64,000 nucleotides of DNA from Vibrio hepatarius (GTDB lineage Bacteria; Pseudomonadota; Gammaproteobacteria; Enterobacterales; Vibrionaceae): contig NZ_LHPI01000004.1 in the NCBI RefSeq assembly GCF_001274785.1, positions 124,001-188,000 of the forward strand, in the 5' to 3' direction. The notes under the pieces were generated by a model. The model was given only the letters and a program-made list of their open reading frames with translations. It had not been told where the DNA came from and did not search any database. The position numbers were made by a program, and so were the translations under genes. Position 1 is the stretch's first letter; every line of letters begins with the position of its first letter. Below are positions 45,437-53,904 of this stretch, piece by piece.

Positions 45437-46792
45437 ATGCATCTACAAGCGAAACTCATACTATTGAGCTTATTGCCGTTGTTGCTGGTGACCGCGATAA
45501 CCAGCTGGATATCTATCTACCAAGCTCAGGCGTTAGGTGAGAACGAAGTCAAGCTATTCAAGGAAGGGCTGATCCAATCGAAAGAGACTGCACTGAAAGA
45601 CCGTGTTGAGCTGGTGATTGGCGCTATTTCTCATATCTATAACGACCCTGACTTGCCGCAAGACGTGGCGCAGCAGCAGGTGAAAGAGATCGTTGATGGT
45701 CTGCGCTTTGGCAAAGATGGTTACTTCTTTGTTTATGACGAGAACGGCACCAACCTCGTTCACCCGATTATTCCTGAGTTAATCGGACAAAACTTACTCA
45801 ATCTACAAGATGAAAACGGTGATTATCTGATTGAAGCCTTGCTGTATCAGGCGCAAAGCGGCGGCGGTTTTCATCGTTACTTATGGCAAAAGCCCTCAAC
45901 GGGCGAAAACGTTCCTAAGCTCAGTTATGCCGCTTGGCTAGATAAATGGAAGTGGATGATCGGTACTGGTCTTTACATGGAAGATGTGTCGACCGAGGTT
46001 GCCAAGCTGCAGTCGGAAATTAACCAAAATATCGAAACCACCTTTTTTACTGTAGTAGTGATTGTGATTGTCACGGTGGCGGTGATTGTGGTGATCACCT
46101 TGGCGGTTAATTTACATGAGCACAGACTCGCAGATCGTAGCTTGAAAGAACTGGCGCATAAGACGGTGATGTTTCAAGAAGACGAGAAAAAACATCTCGC
46201 TCGAGAGCTACATGACGGAATCAACCAGCTGCTGGTTTCAAGCAAGTGCCACTTGGACTTGCTCAACAGCAAAATAGAGCAGCCTGAATTGCAAAAATAC
46301 TTGTCGAAATCGCAACACTCTTTGATGACTGCGATTAACGAAGTGCGCAATATTTCACATCAACTGCGTCCAAGCGCGCTTGACGACATCGGTCTGGAAG
46401 CGGCAATGAACAGCTTACTTCAAGACTACAAAGCACATTCGGGCGTAGAAATTGAAGCGTCGCTGTCTACTCAACCTGGTCGTTTGCATTCAGAGGCCGC
46501 GACAACCTTGTATCGCGTGGCTCAGGAATCGCTCACTAACATAGAGAAACACTCCAATGCGACGAAAGTGAGTGTCATCTTGCAGCAGATGGGTAATATG
46601 TTGCAGTTAATTATTCGTGACGATGGCGTCGGCTTTGACGTCAATAGCGCGATGCGCAAAGGCGGAATCGGTCTGCGTAATATGCGTGAGCGAGTAGAGT
46701 TTATCGGTGGTGATTTCGAAATCGAGAGTGAACCTGGATTTGGAACGGAAATAACCGTGTTGTTGCAATTGGATGGATTGATTTATGGATAG
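45437..46792 (+). CDS. Cache-domain sensor histidine kinase (NarX-like)
   Basis: This 451-residue membrane kinase has two membrane helices (about 7-27 and 203-223) enclosing a single Cache (sCache_2) sensor domain with FGKDGYFFVYDENGTNLVHP (91-110) and a matching D-E-N-G repeat. The cytoplasmic part is of the HisKA_3 type: ARELHDG with H259 as the phosphorylated histidine, and an ATPase domain with DDGVGFD and GGIGLRNMRER. Cache domains of this type often bind small carboxylates, which fits control of the neighbouring TRAP system. It overlaps the regulator gene by 8 bp. Confidence 0.92.
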   Translation: MHLQAKLILLSLLPLLLVTAITSWISIYQAQALGENEVKLFKEGLIQSKETALKDRVELVIGAISHIYNDPDLPQDVAQQQVKEIVDGLRFGKDGYFFVYDENGTNLVHPIIPELIGQNLLNLQDENGDYLIEALLYQAQSGGGFHRYLWQKPSTGENVPKLSYAAWLDKWKWMIGTGLYMEDVSTEVAKLQSEINQNIETTFFTVVVIVIVTVAVIVVITLAVNLHEHRLADRSLKELAHKTVMFQEDEKKHLARELHDGINQLLVSSKCHLDLLNSKIEQPELQKYLSKSQHSLMTAINEVRNISHQLRPSALDDIGLEAAMNSLLQDYKAHSGVEIEASLSTQPGRLHSEAATTLYRVAQESLTNIEKHSNATKVSVILQQMGNMLQLIIRDDGVGFDVNSAMRKGGIGLRNMRERVEFIGGDFEIESEPGFGTEITVLLQLDGLIYG

Positions 46793-47423
46793 CACAATTC
46801 GCGTGGTCATTGCAGATGATCACCAAGTAGTTTTGGATGGATTTATTGCGCGGTTGCAAATGGAGGCGGGGATTGAAGTCATCGGTACGGCGAGTAACGG
46901 TTTGGAAGCGATTAATGTTGTAAAAGAGTTGCAACCCGATGTCGTACTGATGGACGTTAGTATGCCAGTAATGAATGGCATAGAAGCCACCAGTGTGATT
47001 CGTGAAGAAAACCCGAATGCAAAAGTGCTGATGCTGACCATGCATGACAACCGCGAATACATTATGAAAGTCATGCAGGTGGGTGCGGTTGGGTACATGC
47101 TAAAAGAAATCAGCGCGGAAAAAATGGTTCAGGCGATCAAAACCGTCAACCAAGGCTCGACGTACTTTTGTGAGTCGGTGACACAAACGCTATTTTCTCA
47201 GGAAGTGACGCCAGCAGCGCAAAAGCCGAATCCGTTAAGTCGACGAGAAGAGGCTGTACTTAAGTTAGTTGCTCAAGGGCACAGCAGCAAGAAAGTCGCC
47301 TCGCTGTTGAACATCAGCTATCGCACCGTCGAAACTCATCGTCAAAACATCAAGCACAAATTGGATTTACACAGCACGGCGGAATTAGCCAAGTATGCAG
47401 TGGAAAGAGGGTTAGTGAGTTAG
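46785..47423 (+). CDS. NarL/LuxR-family response regulator
   Basis: This 212-residue regulator has a receiver domain (acidic pocket D11-D12, phosphoacceptor D57 in VVLMDVSMPVMNG, Lys at KEISAEK) and a C-terminal LuxR-type helix-turn-helix (about 148-205, LSRREEAVLKLVAQGHSSKK). It is the partner of the kinase encoded with an 8-bp overlap upstream. The likely target is the TRAP transporter operon or a catabolic gene elsewhere. Confidence 0.93.
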   Translation: MDSTIRVVIADDHQVVLDGFIARLQMEAGIEVIGTASNGLEAINVVKELQPDVVLMDVSMPVMNGIEATSVIREENPNAKVLMLTMHDNREYIMKVMQVGAVGYMLKEISAEKMVQAIKTVNQGSTYFCESVTQTLFSQEVTPAAQKPNPLSRREEAVLKLVAQGHSSKKVASLLNISYRTVETHRQNIKHKLDLHSTAELAKYAVERGLVS

Positions 47424-47479
47424 GCGAGAATGAGAATTAATGTTAGTATGACCGCGTTTTTCTCTATGCCACTAAGATA

Positions 47480-47818
47480 ATGAAATATCCAGTCAATCAA
47501 CACCAAGACTACCATGCTCATATCTACTTTGATGAGCAAACTCGCGATTTCTCTTTTGAGCTACGCGAGCGTATTCAGAACGAACTCGGCTTCGCTGTGG
47601 GCAATTTTCACCAGAAACTGGTGGGGCCGCATCTGCGTTGGAGTTTTGCTATCGAGTTCAAACAAGAGCAATTTGACCTGCTGATCCCTTGGCTCGATAA
47701 CGCGCGAGCAGAGTTGTCTGTACTTGTTCATGCCGTCACCGATGACGACTACAAAGATCACACCGATTATGCTTACTGGCTCGGTTCTGAAGTAGAGTTA
47801 AACCTAACTCGGTTATAG
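47480..47818 (+). CDS. DOPA 4,5-dioxygenase family protein
   Basis: This 112-residue cytoplasmic protein shows the family pattern YHAHIYF (11-17), VGPHLRWSF (about 48-56) and VHAVTDDDYKDHTDYAYWLG near the C-terminus. The characterised relatives cleave L-DOPA in fungi and plants; the bacterial members have no clear role. The histidines fit an iron site. It is a short stand-alone gene after the two-component system. Confidence 0.85.
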   Translation: MKYPVNQHQDYHAHIYFDEQTRDFSFELRERIQNELGFAVGNFHQKLVGPHLRWSFAIEFKQEQFDLLIPWLDNARAELSVLVHAVTDDDYKDHTDYAYWLGSEVELNLTRL

Positions 47819-47922
47819 TGGTATTAGAATTATTAATCGTAATGACAAATAGGCTGATTTGATACCGTTGGCGAGAGTTCTGTATAAGGCTTCTTTAAAG
47901 TTATTCTGGACTCTCCCCACTA

Positions 47923-48525
47923 ATGAACCCGCTTATTGATGCTCTTTTTACCCACGGATACTACGTCTGGGACAACTTTTTAACCCCAGATGAAGTCGCT
48001 GAATTGAGAGAGCATCTGCCAAATGAATGGAACAAAGCTCGTATTGGTCGCAGTGAAGAGGCCATTCGAGAAGCTTCTATTCGTAGCGATAAAATCCAAT
48101 GGTTAGAGCCGTCCATGGGTAAGCCAGTCGAGTCGTTCTTAGACCGAATGGAAGAAATCAGACTGGAAGTAAATCGCCATTTTTTCTTGGGCTTGTTTGA
48201 GTTTGAAGCGCATTTTGCTAAATACGAACAAGGCGATTTTTACCAAAAGCACCTCGATAGTTTCCAACACAACCGTAACCGTAGGCTGACGATCGTTTTC
48301 TACCTAAATGATGATTGGCAGGATAGCGATGGCGGTGAGTTAGTGGTTTACGATCTCGACGACAACTTGCTAAGCAAGATCTCTCCACAAGCAGGGCGTT
48401 TAGCGGTGTTCTTTTCAGAACAATTCCCCCATGAAGTTCTGCCAGCGAACAGAAAGCGTTACAGCATTGCAGGGTGGTTTCGCGTTAACGGCGTTACTGA
48501 AAACTACTTAGATATCGCCAGTTGA
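47923..48525 (+). CDS. 2-Oxoglutarate/Fe(II)-dependent oxygenase
   Basis: This 200-residue protein is of the prolyl-4-hydroxylase-like (2OG-FeII_Oxy) class. The iron triad H110-x-D112 (KHLDSF) and H170 (QFPHEVL) and the 2OG-binding Arg in RKRYSIAGWFR are visible. Bacterial relatives hydroxylate proteins (e.g. YbiX/PiuC, EF-Tu P4H); the substrate here is unknown. It is a single gene, convergent with the patatin gene. Confidence 0.87.
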   Translation: MNPLIDALFTHGYYVWDNFLTPDEVAELREHLPNEWNKARIGRSEEAIREASIRSDKIQWLEPSMGKPVESFLDRMEEIRLEVNRHFFLGLFEFEAHFAKYEQGDFYQKHLDSFQHNRNRRLTIVFYLNDDWQDSDGGELVVYDLDDNLLSKISPQAGRLAVFFSEQFPHEVLPANRKRYSIAGWFRVNGVTENYLDIAS

Positions 48526-48538
48526 TTCAAAGAAAAGC

Positions 48539-48563
48539 TCACCAGTGTCGAGCACACTGGTGA
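48539..48563. terminator. Terminator between the oxygenase and patatin genes
   Basis: TCACCAGTGT and ACACTGGTGA form a perfect 10-bp stem with a 5-base loop. The minus strand follows with GCTTTTCTTT, so it mainly serves the patatin gene; use by the plus strand is likely weaker. Confidence 0.8.
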
Positions 48564-48575
48564 ACTTGTAATTCA

Positions 48576-49442
48576 TTAGACACAGAAATGGCAGTTTTCT
48601 TCGTTGAGACCAAATTGGCCTTTACGAATCGCTAGGTGTGCCTGACCTTCTTCCAACCCCATCTGATAACCCTTATCTAAAATCGTTTTGTTCATCGTCA
48701 GGCGTTTCACTTCAAAGTCTTCTCTAGGCGCAATCACTCGAATGACCGCATCGGCTGGTGGATTACGAATAAACTGCAACGATTGATTGTAATTCTCGGC
48801 GCGGTTCTTCATCGCCTCTGCAATTTTGGGGTGTTTCGCTAGCAAGCGCTCCAACAACCAAGAATGACGCGTTTTAGGCATCTCATAGCTCAGCGGGTGA
48901 GACAAAACCACTGTAATATCGCGTGCGCCTCGACGATAAGCCTCAATTACCGGAATCGAATCCGCTACGCCACCATCGGTGTAACACCCACCAGAGAAAC
49001 AAGGCGTGCGTTTGTAAACCAATGGCAGTGCACTGGTCGCCTCAATCACATCGCTAAGGTTGTGGCGATTCACACTGTAGTAGTCTGCTTTACCGGTTTC
49101 TACATTCGTCGCCACCGCAAGCATTGGTGGGCTTTGCTGGAAAGCTTGTTCATCAATCGGGTATTGGTGCTGAGATTCCGATACCAACCACTTTACATCG
49201 ACTAAGTTGCCGCCTTTAAGGAAACGTTTTGGATTGAAAAAGGCGCTGTCAGTAGCAAGAGTCGTAATAACGTCGTAGCTGCGCTTATGCTGTTTTGAGA
49301 GATAACCAATCAGATTTGAAGCGCCCGCTGAAACACCCACCGTAAAGTCAAAAGGGTAATAATCTTGCTTAATAAAGGTGTCTAGTACGCCCGCTGCAAA
49401 TATGCCGCGCATTGCGCCGCCTTCTACTACTAATGCTTTCAT
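48576..49442 (-). CDS. Patatin-like phospholipase (YjjU family)
   Basis: This 288-residue protein has the patatin oxyanion motif GGAMRG (8-13), the nucleophile serine S38 in GVSAG, and the catalytic Asp in DGG (D156). It matches the YjjU-type group of patatin-like lipid hydrolases. No signal peptide is visible, so it is probably cytoplasmic or membrane-associated. GAGAAC sits directly before the ATG at 49442. The natural substrate is unknown. Confidence 0.9.
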   Translation of the reverse strand: MKALVVEGGAMRGIFAAGVLDTFIKQDYYPFDFTVGVSAGASNLIGYLSKQHKRSYDVITTLATDSAFFNPKRFLKGGNLVDVKWLVSESQHQYPIDEQAFQQSPPMLAVATNVETGKADYYSVNRHNLSDVIEATSALPLVYKRTPCFSGGCYTDGGVADSIPVIEAYRRGARDITVVLSHPLSYEMPKTRHSWLLERLLAKHPKIAEAMKNRAENYNQSLQFIRNPPADAVIRVIAPREDFEVKRLTMNKTILDKGYQMGLEEGQAHLAIRKGQFGLNEENCHFCV

Positions 49443-49650
49443 CTGTTCTCATTCGTATCTGTTTTTTATAGCGTACTGAACTCGTCGACCTCGTGATAAT
49501 CGGTTGTGTTAATCGTTGAGATAGGCGTTACCTTAAATAAATATTGCCTATCAAATTGATAGTTTTAATCGGATTTAACTATTTATCTACCCACGTTAAA
49601 TTAATCCCACAGACACAAAAGATGTTAACGAAAATCTGAGGGCAAAGATT

Positions 49651-50127
49651 ATGACGACACATGTAAACCTAATTGGCTTGAACCAAAATGACGCACAACA
49701 ACTGGCAAATGAATTGAACCATCTGCTTGCACATTACCAAGTGTTGTACATGAATACTCGTGGTTATCACTGGAACATCAAAGGTCAGGCATTCTTTGAA
49801 CTGCACGCGAAATTCGAAGAAATTTATACCGACCTTCAGGTGAAGATTGATGAACTTGCAGAGCGAATCCTGACGCTTGGCTTTACACCGGATCACAGCT
49901 TTAGCCAGTACCTTAAAGGCAGTTCAATTCTAGAACATCGCAACGCAACCCAAGGTATTGAGTGTGTGAGTGGGCTAGTCAGCGGATTCAGCACTTTGCT
50001 TGTTAAGCAGCGCAGTATTCTTGAGCGTGCTGGTGAAGCCAATGATGAAGGTACTGCAGCATTGATGGGTGATTACATCCGTGAACAAGAAAAGTTGATG
50101 TGGATGCTTAACGCTTATCTTCAATAA
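49651..50127 (+). CDS. dps: Dps family DNA-binding ferritin-like protein
   Basis: This 158-residue protein forms a 12-mer that oxidises and stores iron and protects DNA. The inter-subunit ferroxidase ligands H40, D67 and E71 are present (TRGYHWNIKG, FEEIYTDLQVKIDELAERI). The N-terminus is short and not lysine-rich, so DNA binding may be weak, as in many Vibrio and Listeria relatives. GAGGG precedes the ATG at 49651. It is a single gene, divergent from the patatin gene. Confidence 0.92.
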   Translation: MTTHVNLIGLNQNDAQQLANELNHLLAHYQVLYMNTRGYHWNIKGQAFFELHAKFEEIYTDLQVKIDELAERILTLGFTPDHSFSQYLKGSSILEHRNATQGIECVSGLVSGFSTLLVKQRSILERAGEANDEGTAALMGDYIREQEKLMWMLNAYLQ

Positions 50128-50210
50128 GCAGCTGTATGGACATACAGAAAACTTGACGAACTGGTTTGAGTAACTATACTGTTTATATAAACAGGTAAAG
50201 GAGGTGGCAT

Positions 50211-50432
50211 ATGATATGGGAAACCATTGAACGCGTTAACCGCCTACGTCAAAAGGCGTTGTCAGACCCGGAGTTTATTCAATCGGCGAAAGCCCATGAA
50301 AGGGCGATAAAAGACCAAGAAGACGGTTATGTTGCCCAGAATAAACGCGGTAAGAAAGCCAAAGCTAAGTCTCTGGCTGATATTTATAAACAGGTCGATT
50401 TTTCAGAGCAGCCTGATGATCGCCATCATTGA
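50211..50432 (+). CDS. Small basic hypothetical protein
   Basis: This 73-residue, very charged protein (basic cluster NKRGKKAKAKS near residues 44-54) has no signal or membrane part. A near-ideal ribosome-binding site, AAAGGAGGTGGC, precedes its ATG and TTGACG-17-TATACT (about 50153-50181) gives a good promoter, so it is likely expressed. I recognise no family. A terminator follows, then the palindromic element. Confidence 0.65.
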   Translation: MIWETIERVNRLRQKALSDPEFIQSAKAHERAIKDQEDGYVAQNKRGKKAKAKSLADIYKQVDFSEQPDDRHH

Positions 50433-50489
50433 TTCTAGCAACGTAACTTACCTTATCAACGACTAACGAACACAGTTCTTAAAACGATA

Positions 50490-50518
50490 AAAAGCAGCCA
50501 CTAAGGCTGCTTTTTTTG
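50490..50518 (+). terminator. Terminator after the small basic gene
   Basis: AAAAGCAGCC and GGCTGCTTTT form a 10-bp stem with an ACTAA loop, followed by seven T in total. Confidence 0.92.
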
Positions 50519-50529
50519 TATTTATTCTG

Positions 50530-50800
50530 CTAGGGCGTGTTGACCTTTCGAGATGATTTTTGCAGCAGTTTGTGGGTTCTTTATACAAGGCAGAGGCTTA
50601 GATATGTAGTTACTCTACTTGATAAGCCGATAACGCAGTAGAAAGGGCCCACAAACGCTGCCCAAAGGGTTCGGCTAAAAGCGTTTTACTCTTTGTTGAG
50701 AGTTGTATTGCTTAGAATGACTAGGCGGCAAACCTCTCGCCGCGATTAAAACGCTTTTATCTCGAACAAAATTTAACCGCGAAAGGTCAACACGCCCTAG
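50530..50800. mobile_element. 271-bp palindromic MITE-like element
   Basis: The ends are a perfect 21-bp terminal inverted repeat, CTAGGGCGTGTTGACCTT(TCG) at 50530-50550 and its complement at 50780-50800. CTAG at both tips may be a 4-bp target duplication, a size used by IS5-type elements. Inside are further inverted repeats: GCAGTTTGTGGGTTCTTT near 50565-50582 with its imperfect complement at 50640-50660, and TAAAAGCGTTTTA at 50676-50688 with TAAAACGCTTTTA at 50747-50759. There is no transposase ORF. It looks like a non-autonomous miniature transposon that would fold strongly as RNA. Confidence 0.8.
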
Positions 50801-50810
50801 AAAATCAGGC

Positions 50811-50918
50811 AAAAAAAGGACCACTTTAAAAGCCCGATATGCAAAGCATTGGCCAAGGCTTGAAAGTGGTCTCACCACAGGAAGTAATTTTTACTCAGTA
50901 TCTTCTTGGGAGAAGATA
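50811..50918 (-). ncRNA. Candidate small RNA on the minus strand
   Basis: Read on the minus strand, a 5' hairpin TATCTTCT-CCCA-AGAAGATA (50918-50899) is followed by a linker and then a strong terminator, GACCACTTTCAAGCC pairing with GGGCTTTTAAAGTGGTCC (50872-50818), ending in TTTTTTT (50811-50817). The -10-like TACACT (50924-50929) sits just before the first hairpin; no good -35 is visible. The layout of hairpin, linker and terminator is typical of a Hfq-dependent sRNA of about 108 nt. It does not match any sRNA I recognise (Spot 42, RyhB, GcvB, Qrr, CyaR and FnrS considered). It lies next to the palindromic element but outside it. Confidence 0.45.
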
Positions 50919-50928
50919 AACTTAGTGT

Positions 50929-51288
50929 AGACCACTTTTTGAGCATGCACTGGATGAGACGAATGAAGTTTGGATAAATGTCATCTTCATTAGGATAAAA
51001 AGTCACTTATCCTTAATAATTGTAAGTTTAATTTATGTGGCTATTCGGTTGGTTTTTGGTGAAATATCCCATAATGATGAATTTATGCGACAGTTATTTG
51101 CTATTTAGTTTTATTTTACTGGAGCGAAATTATTATAATGCCGCCCGAGGTTTGATCGGTAACAATGAAAGTTAGGTTTTCTCGCCGATCTCTGAGATAT
51201 AGCTCACATCAGCTCTGCCTGTTGCATTGGTTTCAGCGTAAAATGCGTCTCCTAAAATATAGAAAACCTGGTACACCGGATAATTATA
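50929..51288 (+). promoter_or_regulatory. Promoter and leader region of the ArcD-type antiporter gene
   Basis: No ORF is supported here. A perfect -10 TATAAT lies at 51134-51139, giving a leader of about 145 bases that contains GATCGG/CCGATC arms able to form a hairpin. AGACCACTTTTT at 50929-50940 is a third copy of the arm sequence of the neighbouring sRNA terminator. Confidence 0.45.
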
Positions 51289-52701
51289 ATGGATAACAAA
51301 TTAGGTCTTAGCTCTCTGACCGCGATCGTCATCGGTTCGATGATTGGCGCAGGGGTTTTTAGCTTACCGCAAAATATGGCTTCTGTTGCGAGCCCTGCTG
51401 CGGTGATGATTGGCTGGACAATCACCGGCATTGGGATGATCTTTCTGGCGCTTTCTTTCCAAAAATTGGCGTTTCACCGCCCTGAAGTCGATAGTGGGGT
51501 ATTCGGCTATGCAAAAGAGGGGTTTGGTGATTTCGTCGGATTCTGCTCTGCGTGGGGTTATTGGCTCAGTGCCATGCTCGCAAACGTCTCTTACTTGGTG
51601 ATCGTATTTAGCACTTTGGGGATGCTTTTCGATACACCAGACTCTGTGCTATTTGGTCAAGGTAATACTTGGCTCTCGATTGCTGGCGCGTCTTGTCTAT
51701 TGTGGATGGTGCATGCGTTGGTGTTACGTGGGGTGCAAACTGCAGCGCTGATTAACATGGTGACGACGTTTGCTAAGTTAATCCCGCTCTTGATCTTTGT
51801 CGTGTGTACCTTTATTGCGTTTCGTTGGGACACTTTTACGCTCGACTTTACCGGTTTGCACTTCGGCGAAGAGCACGATTTACTCTCGCAAGTTAAGAGC
51901 ACCATGCTGATTACGGTGTGGGTATTTATCGGTATTGAAGGCGCAGTGGTGGTATCAAGTCGCGCCCGCGACCGCAAAGATATCGGCCGAGCAACAATTC
52001 TTGGTCTGCTGACAGCGCTTGCGATTTATGTCTTTGTTACATTGCTATCGATGGGTGTGATTAAACCAACCGAGCTTGCGGAGTTCCAAAATCCATCAAT
52101 GGCAAAAGTGTTGACGCATATTCTTGGTCCGTGGGGGCAATACATCATAAGTATCGGCCTATTAATTTCGGTATGCGGTGCGTTCTTAAGCTGGACAGTC
52201 CTTGCTGCTGAAGCGCCTTATTTGTGCGCCAAGGAAAAAATGTTCCCTAAGGCCTACGGTAAGCTGAATGACGCAGGAAGCCCGGTTAAAGCCCTCACAC
52301 TGACCAACATCTGGATTCAGGTATCACTGATCGTGGTGATGTTTGCGGGGAGCACTTACGACACCTTATTAGTTATTGCATCGGAAATGATCTTGGTGCC
52401 GTATTTCCTTGTGGGTGCGTTTGTACTGAAAATCGCTTTACAAGAGAGAAACCGCGGCAGCTTGTTAATGATTGGTTTCGGCGCGGCTGTTTATGGCGTT
52501 TGGCTGCTTTACGCGTCTGGTCTGAATTACTTAATGCTATCGGCAATCCTGTATGTACCCGGCCTGTACTTTTACATCCAAGCGAAGAAAGAGCAGGGCA
52601 TTAACCCATTCCAAGGGAAAGAGCGGTTAGGGGCTTGCGCTCTGAGCTTAGTCGCTGTTGTGGCAGTTGGAATGCTGTGGAATGGAATGCTCGCGGTATA
52701 G
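51289..52701 (+). CDS. Amino acid antiporter of the basic amino acid (ArcD/APA) family
   Basis: This 470-residue inner-membrane protein has about 12-13 helices and the APA-family N-terminus LTAIVIGSMIGAGVFSLPQNMA. The sequence fits the ArcD group of arginine/ornithine antiporters, with SSRARDRKDIGRA as a conserved loop. No arc deiminase genes are next to it, so it could exchange lysine, histidine or other basic amino acids instead. It stands alone with its own promoter and terminator. Confidence 0.87.
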   Translation: MDNKLGLSSLTAIVIGSMIGAGVFSLPQNMASVASPAAVMIGWTITGIGMIFLALSFQKLAFHRPEVDSGVFGYAKEGFGDFVGFCSAWGYWLSAMLANVSYLVIVFSTLGMLFDTPDSVLFGQGNTWLSIAGASCLLWMVHALVLRGVQTAALINMVTTFAKLIPLLIFVVCTFIAFRWDTFTLDFTGLHFGEEHDLLSQVKSTMLITVWVFIGIEGAVVVSSRARDRKDIGRATILGLLTALAIYVFVTLLSMGVIKPTELAEFQNPSMAKVLTHILGPWGQYIISIGLLISVCGAFLSWTVLAAEAPYLCAKEKMFPKAYGKLNDAGSPVKALTLTNIWIQVSLIVVMFAGSTYDTLLVIASEMILVPYFLVGAFVLKIALQERNRGSLLMIGFGAAVYGVWLLYASGLNYLMLSAILYVPGLYFYIQAKKEQGINPFQGKERLGACALSLVAVVAVGMLWNGMLAV

Positions 52702-52733
52702 AAAAAAATCCCCTCACATGAGGGGATTTTTTA
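52702..52733. terminator. Bidirectional terminator between the antiporter gene and rarD
   Basis: AAAAAATCCCCTCA and TGAGGGGATTTTTT form a nearly perfect stem with long T-runs on both strands. Confidence 0.93.
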
Positions 52734-52740
52734 TATCGTT

Positions 52741-53631
52741 TCAGAGCCGTTTTAATGCGTAGCGATTACGTGATGTTTCTAAAATCGTTAGCAATAATCC
52801 AATCCAAATCAATCCAAAGCTGATAGCTTTAACTTCATCAAACATTTCATTAAATAGAAAAATCGCCAACAGAAACTGAATGGACGGTTCAATATACTGC
52901 ATCAAGCCAACGGTCGACATGCTGGTTAATCGAATCGCAATAGAATAGAACACCAACGGAATTAACGTTGCTGGCGCCGCGCCCATATACAATAACAGCG
53001 TATTTAGATCTGCTTGAACGATAACACTACCAACCGTGAGCTCTTTAAATAGCAAGTAACCAATCGCAAAGGGAGCAAGCAGCAACGCTTCCATAAATAA
53101 GCAGGTACTCCAGCTGTAGGCGATCTTTTTCTTACACAAACCATAGAGTGAAAAGAATATCGCCATGATCAAAGCAATAAACGGCATTTCACCGTATTGA
53201 ATGATTTGGTAACTCAAACCGATGGTCGCGAGAGTTAAGGCGATCTTCTTTCCGGGGGATAAGACTTCGCCAAACACCATCACCCCTAGTGCACACATCA
53301 TCAAAGGGGTAATAAAGAAGCCCAAGCTCGCATCAATGACGCGGTTGTGAGTGAGTGCCCAGATGAACGCTGTCCAAGAAAGTGACATCACCACCGTGCC
53401 AATAAACGTCAGTTTTAACGAGCGTTTATCTGCCCAAGCCTCTTTTATGTTAGGCAACTTGCTAGTCACTGCCAAACAGATCAATAGGCAACAGGGTATC
53501 GACGCTAGTAGTCGAACTGGCAAGAGTTCGTCCATCGCGGCATTAGGTAGAAACTGGTAATAGAGAGGCAGGATTCCCCAAAGAAAAAAGGAGAGTGCAG
53601 CCATCCAATTGCCTAGACGTTGCTCAGACAT
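52741..53631 (-). CDS. rarD: EamA-family transporter RarD
   Basis: This 296-residue inner-membrane protein has ten helices in two EamA (DMT-type) halves. The N-terminal NWMAALSFFLWGILPLYYQFL stretch is characteristic of RarD, named for chloramphenicol sensitivity in Pseudomonas but of uncertain substrate. The ATG at 53631 is preferred: the frame is open 18 codons upstream, but that extension does not match the family N-terminus. It is convergent with the antiporter gene. Confidence 0.87.
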   Translation of the reverse strand: MSEQRLGNWMAALSFFLWGILPLYYQFLPNAAMDELLPVRLLASIPCCLLICLAVTSKLPNIKEAWADKRSLKLTFIGTVVMSLSWTAFIWALTHNRVIDASLGFFITPLMMCALGVMVFGEVLSPGKKIALTLATIGLSYQIIQYGEMPFIALIMAIFFSLYGLCKKKIAYSWSTCLFMEALLLAPFAIGYLLFKELTVGSVIVQADLNTLLLYMGAAPATLIPLVFYSIAIRLTSMSTVGLMQYIEPSIQFLLAIFLFNEMFDEVKAISFGLIWIGLLLTILETSRNRYALKRL

Positions 53632-53904
53632 AAGTGCATCACATTGAATGGAAATTGAACGAAATTTACGTGCTATGATTAGCAAAGTAAAGTGTTTTAC
53701 ATCGCATAAATGTTTTTCTAGCTTAGTCTTTATATCAATTATTTTAGAGCGAAGTTATTTAGCTGGAAAATATCGACATATTTATCTATATTCAGCCGTT
53801 AAACCGTTATTAAAGAGTAATAATCTAAGCCCGCTTTGTAGCTTGAAACCATAAAGGTTTGTTTTTTTAGATTGTTCAAGGCTTATGATTAAAAGGAGTA
53901 ACTC

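Noticed and set aside
50675..50878. A 67-codon minus-strand frame spanning the palindromic element and the candidate sRNA
   Set aside because: It covers inverted repeats and a terminator, has no ribosome-binding site, and shows no protein-like pattern.
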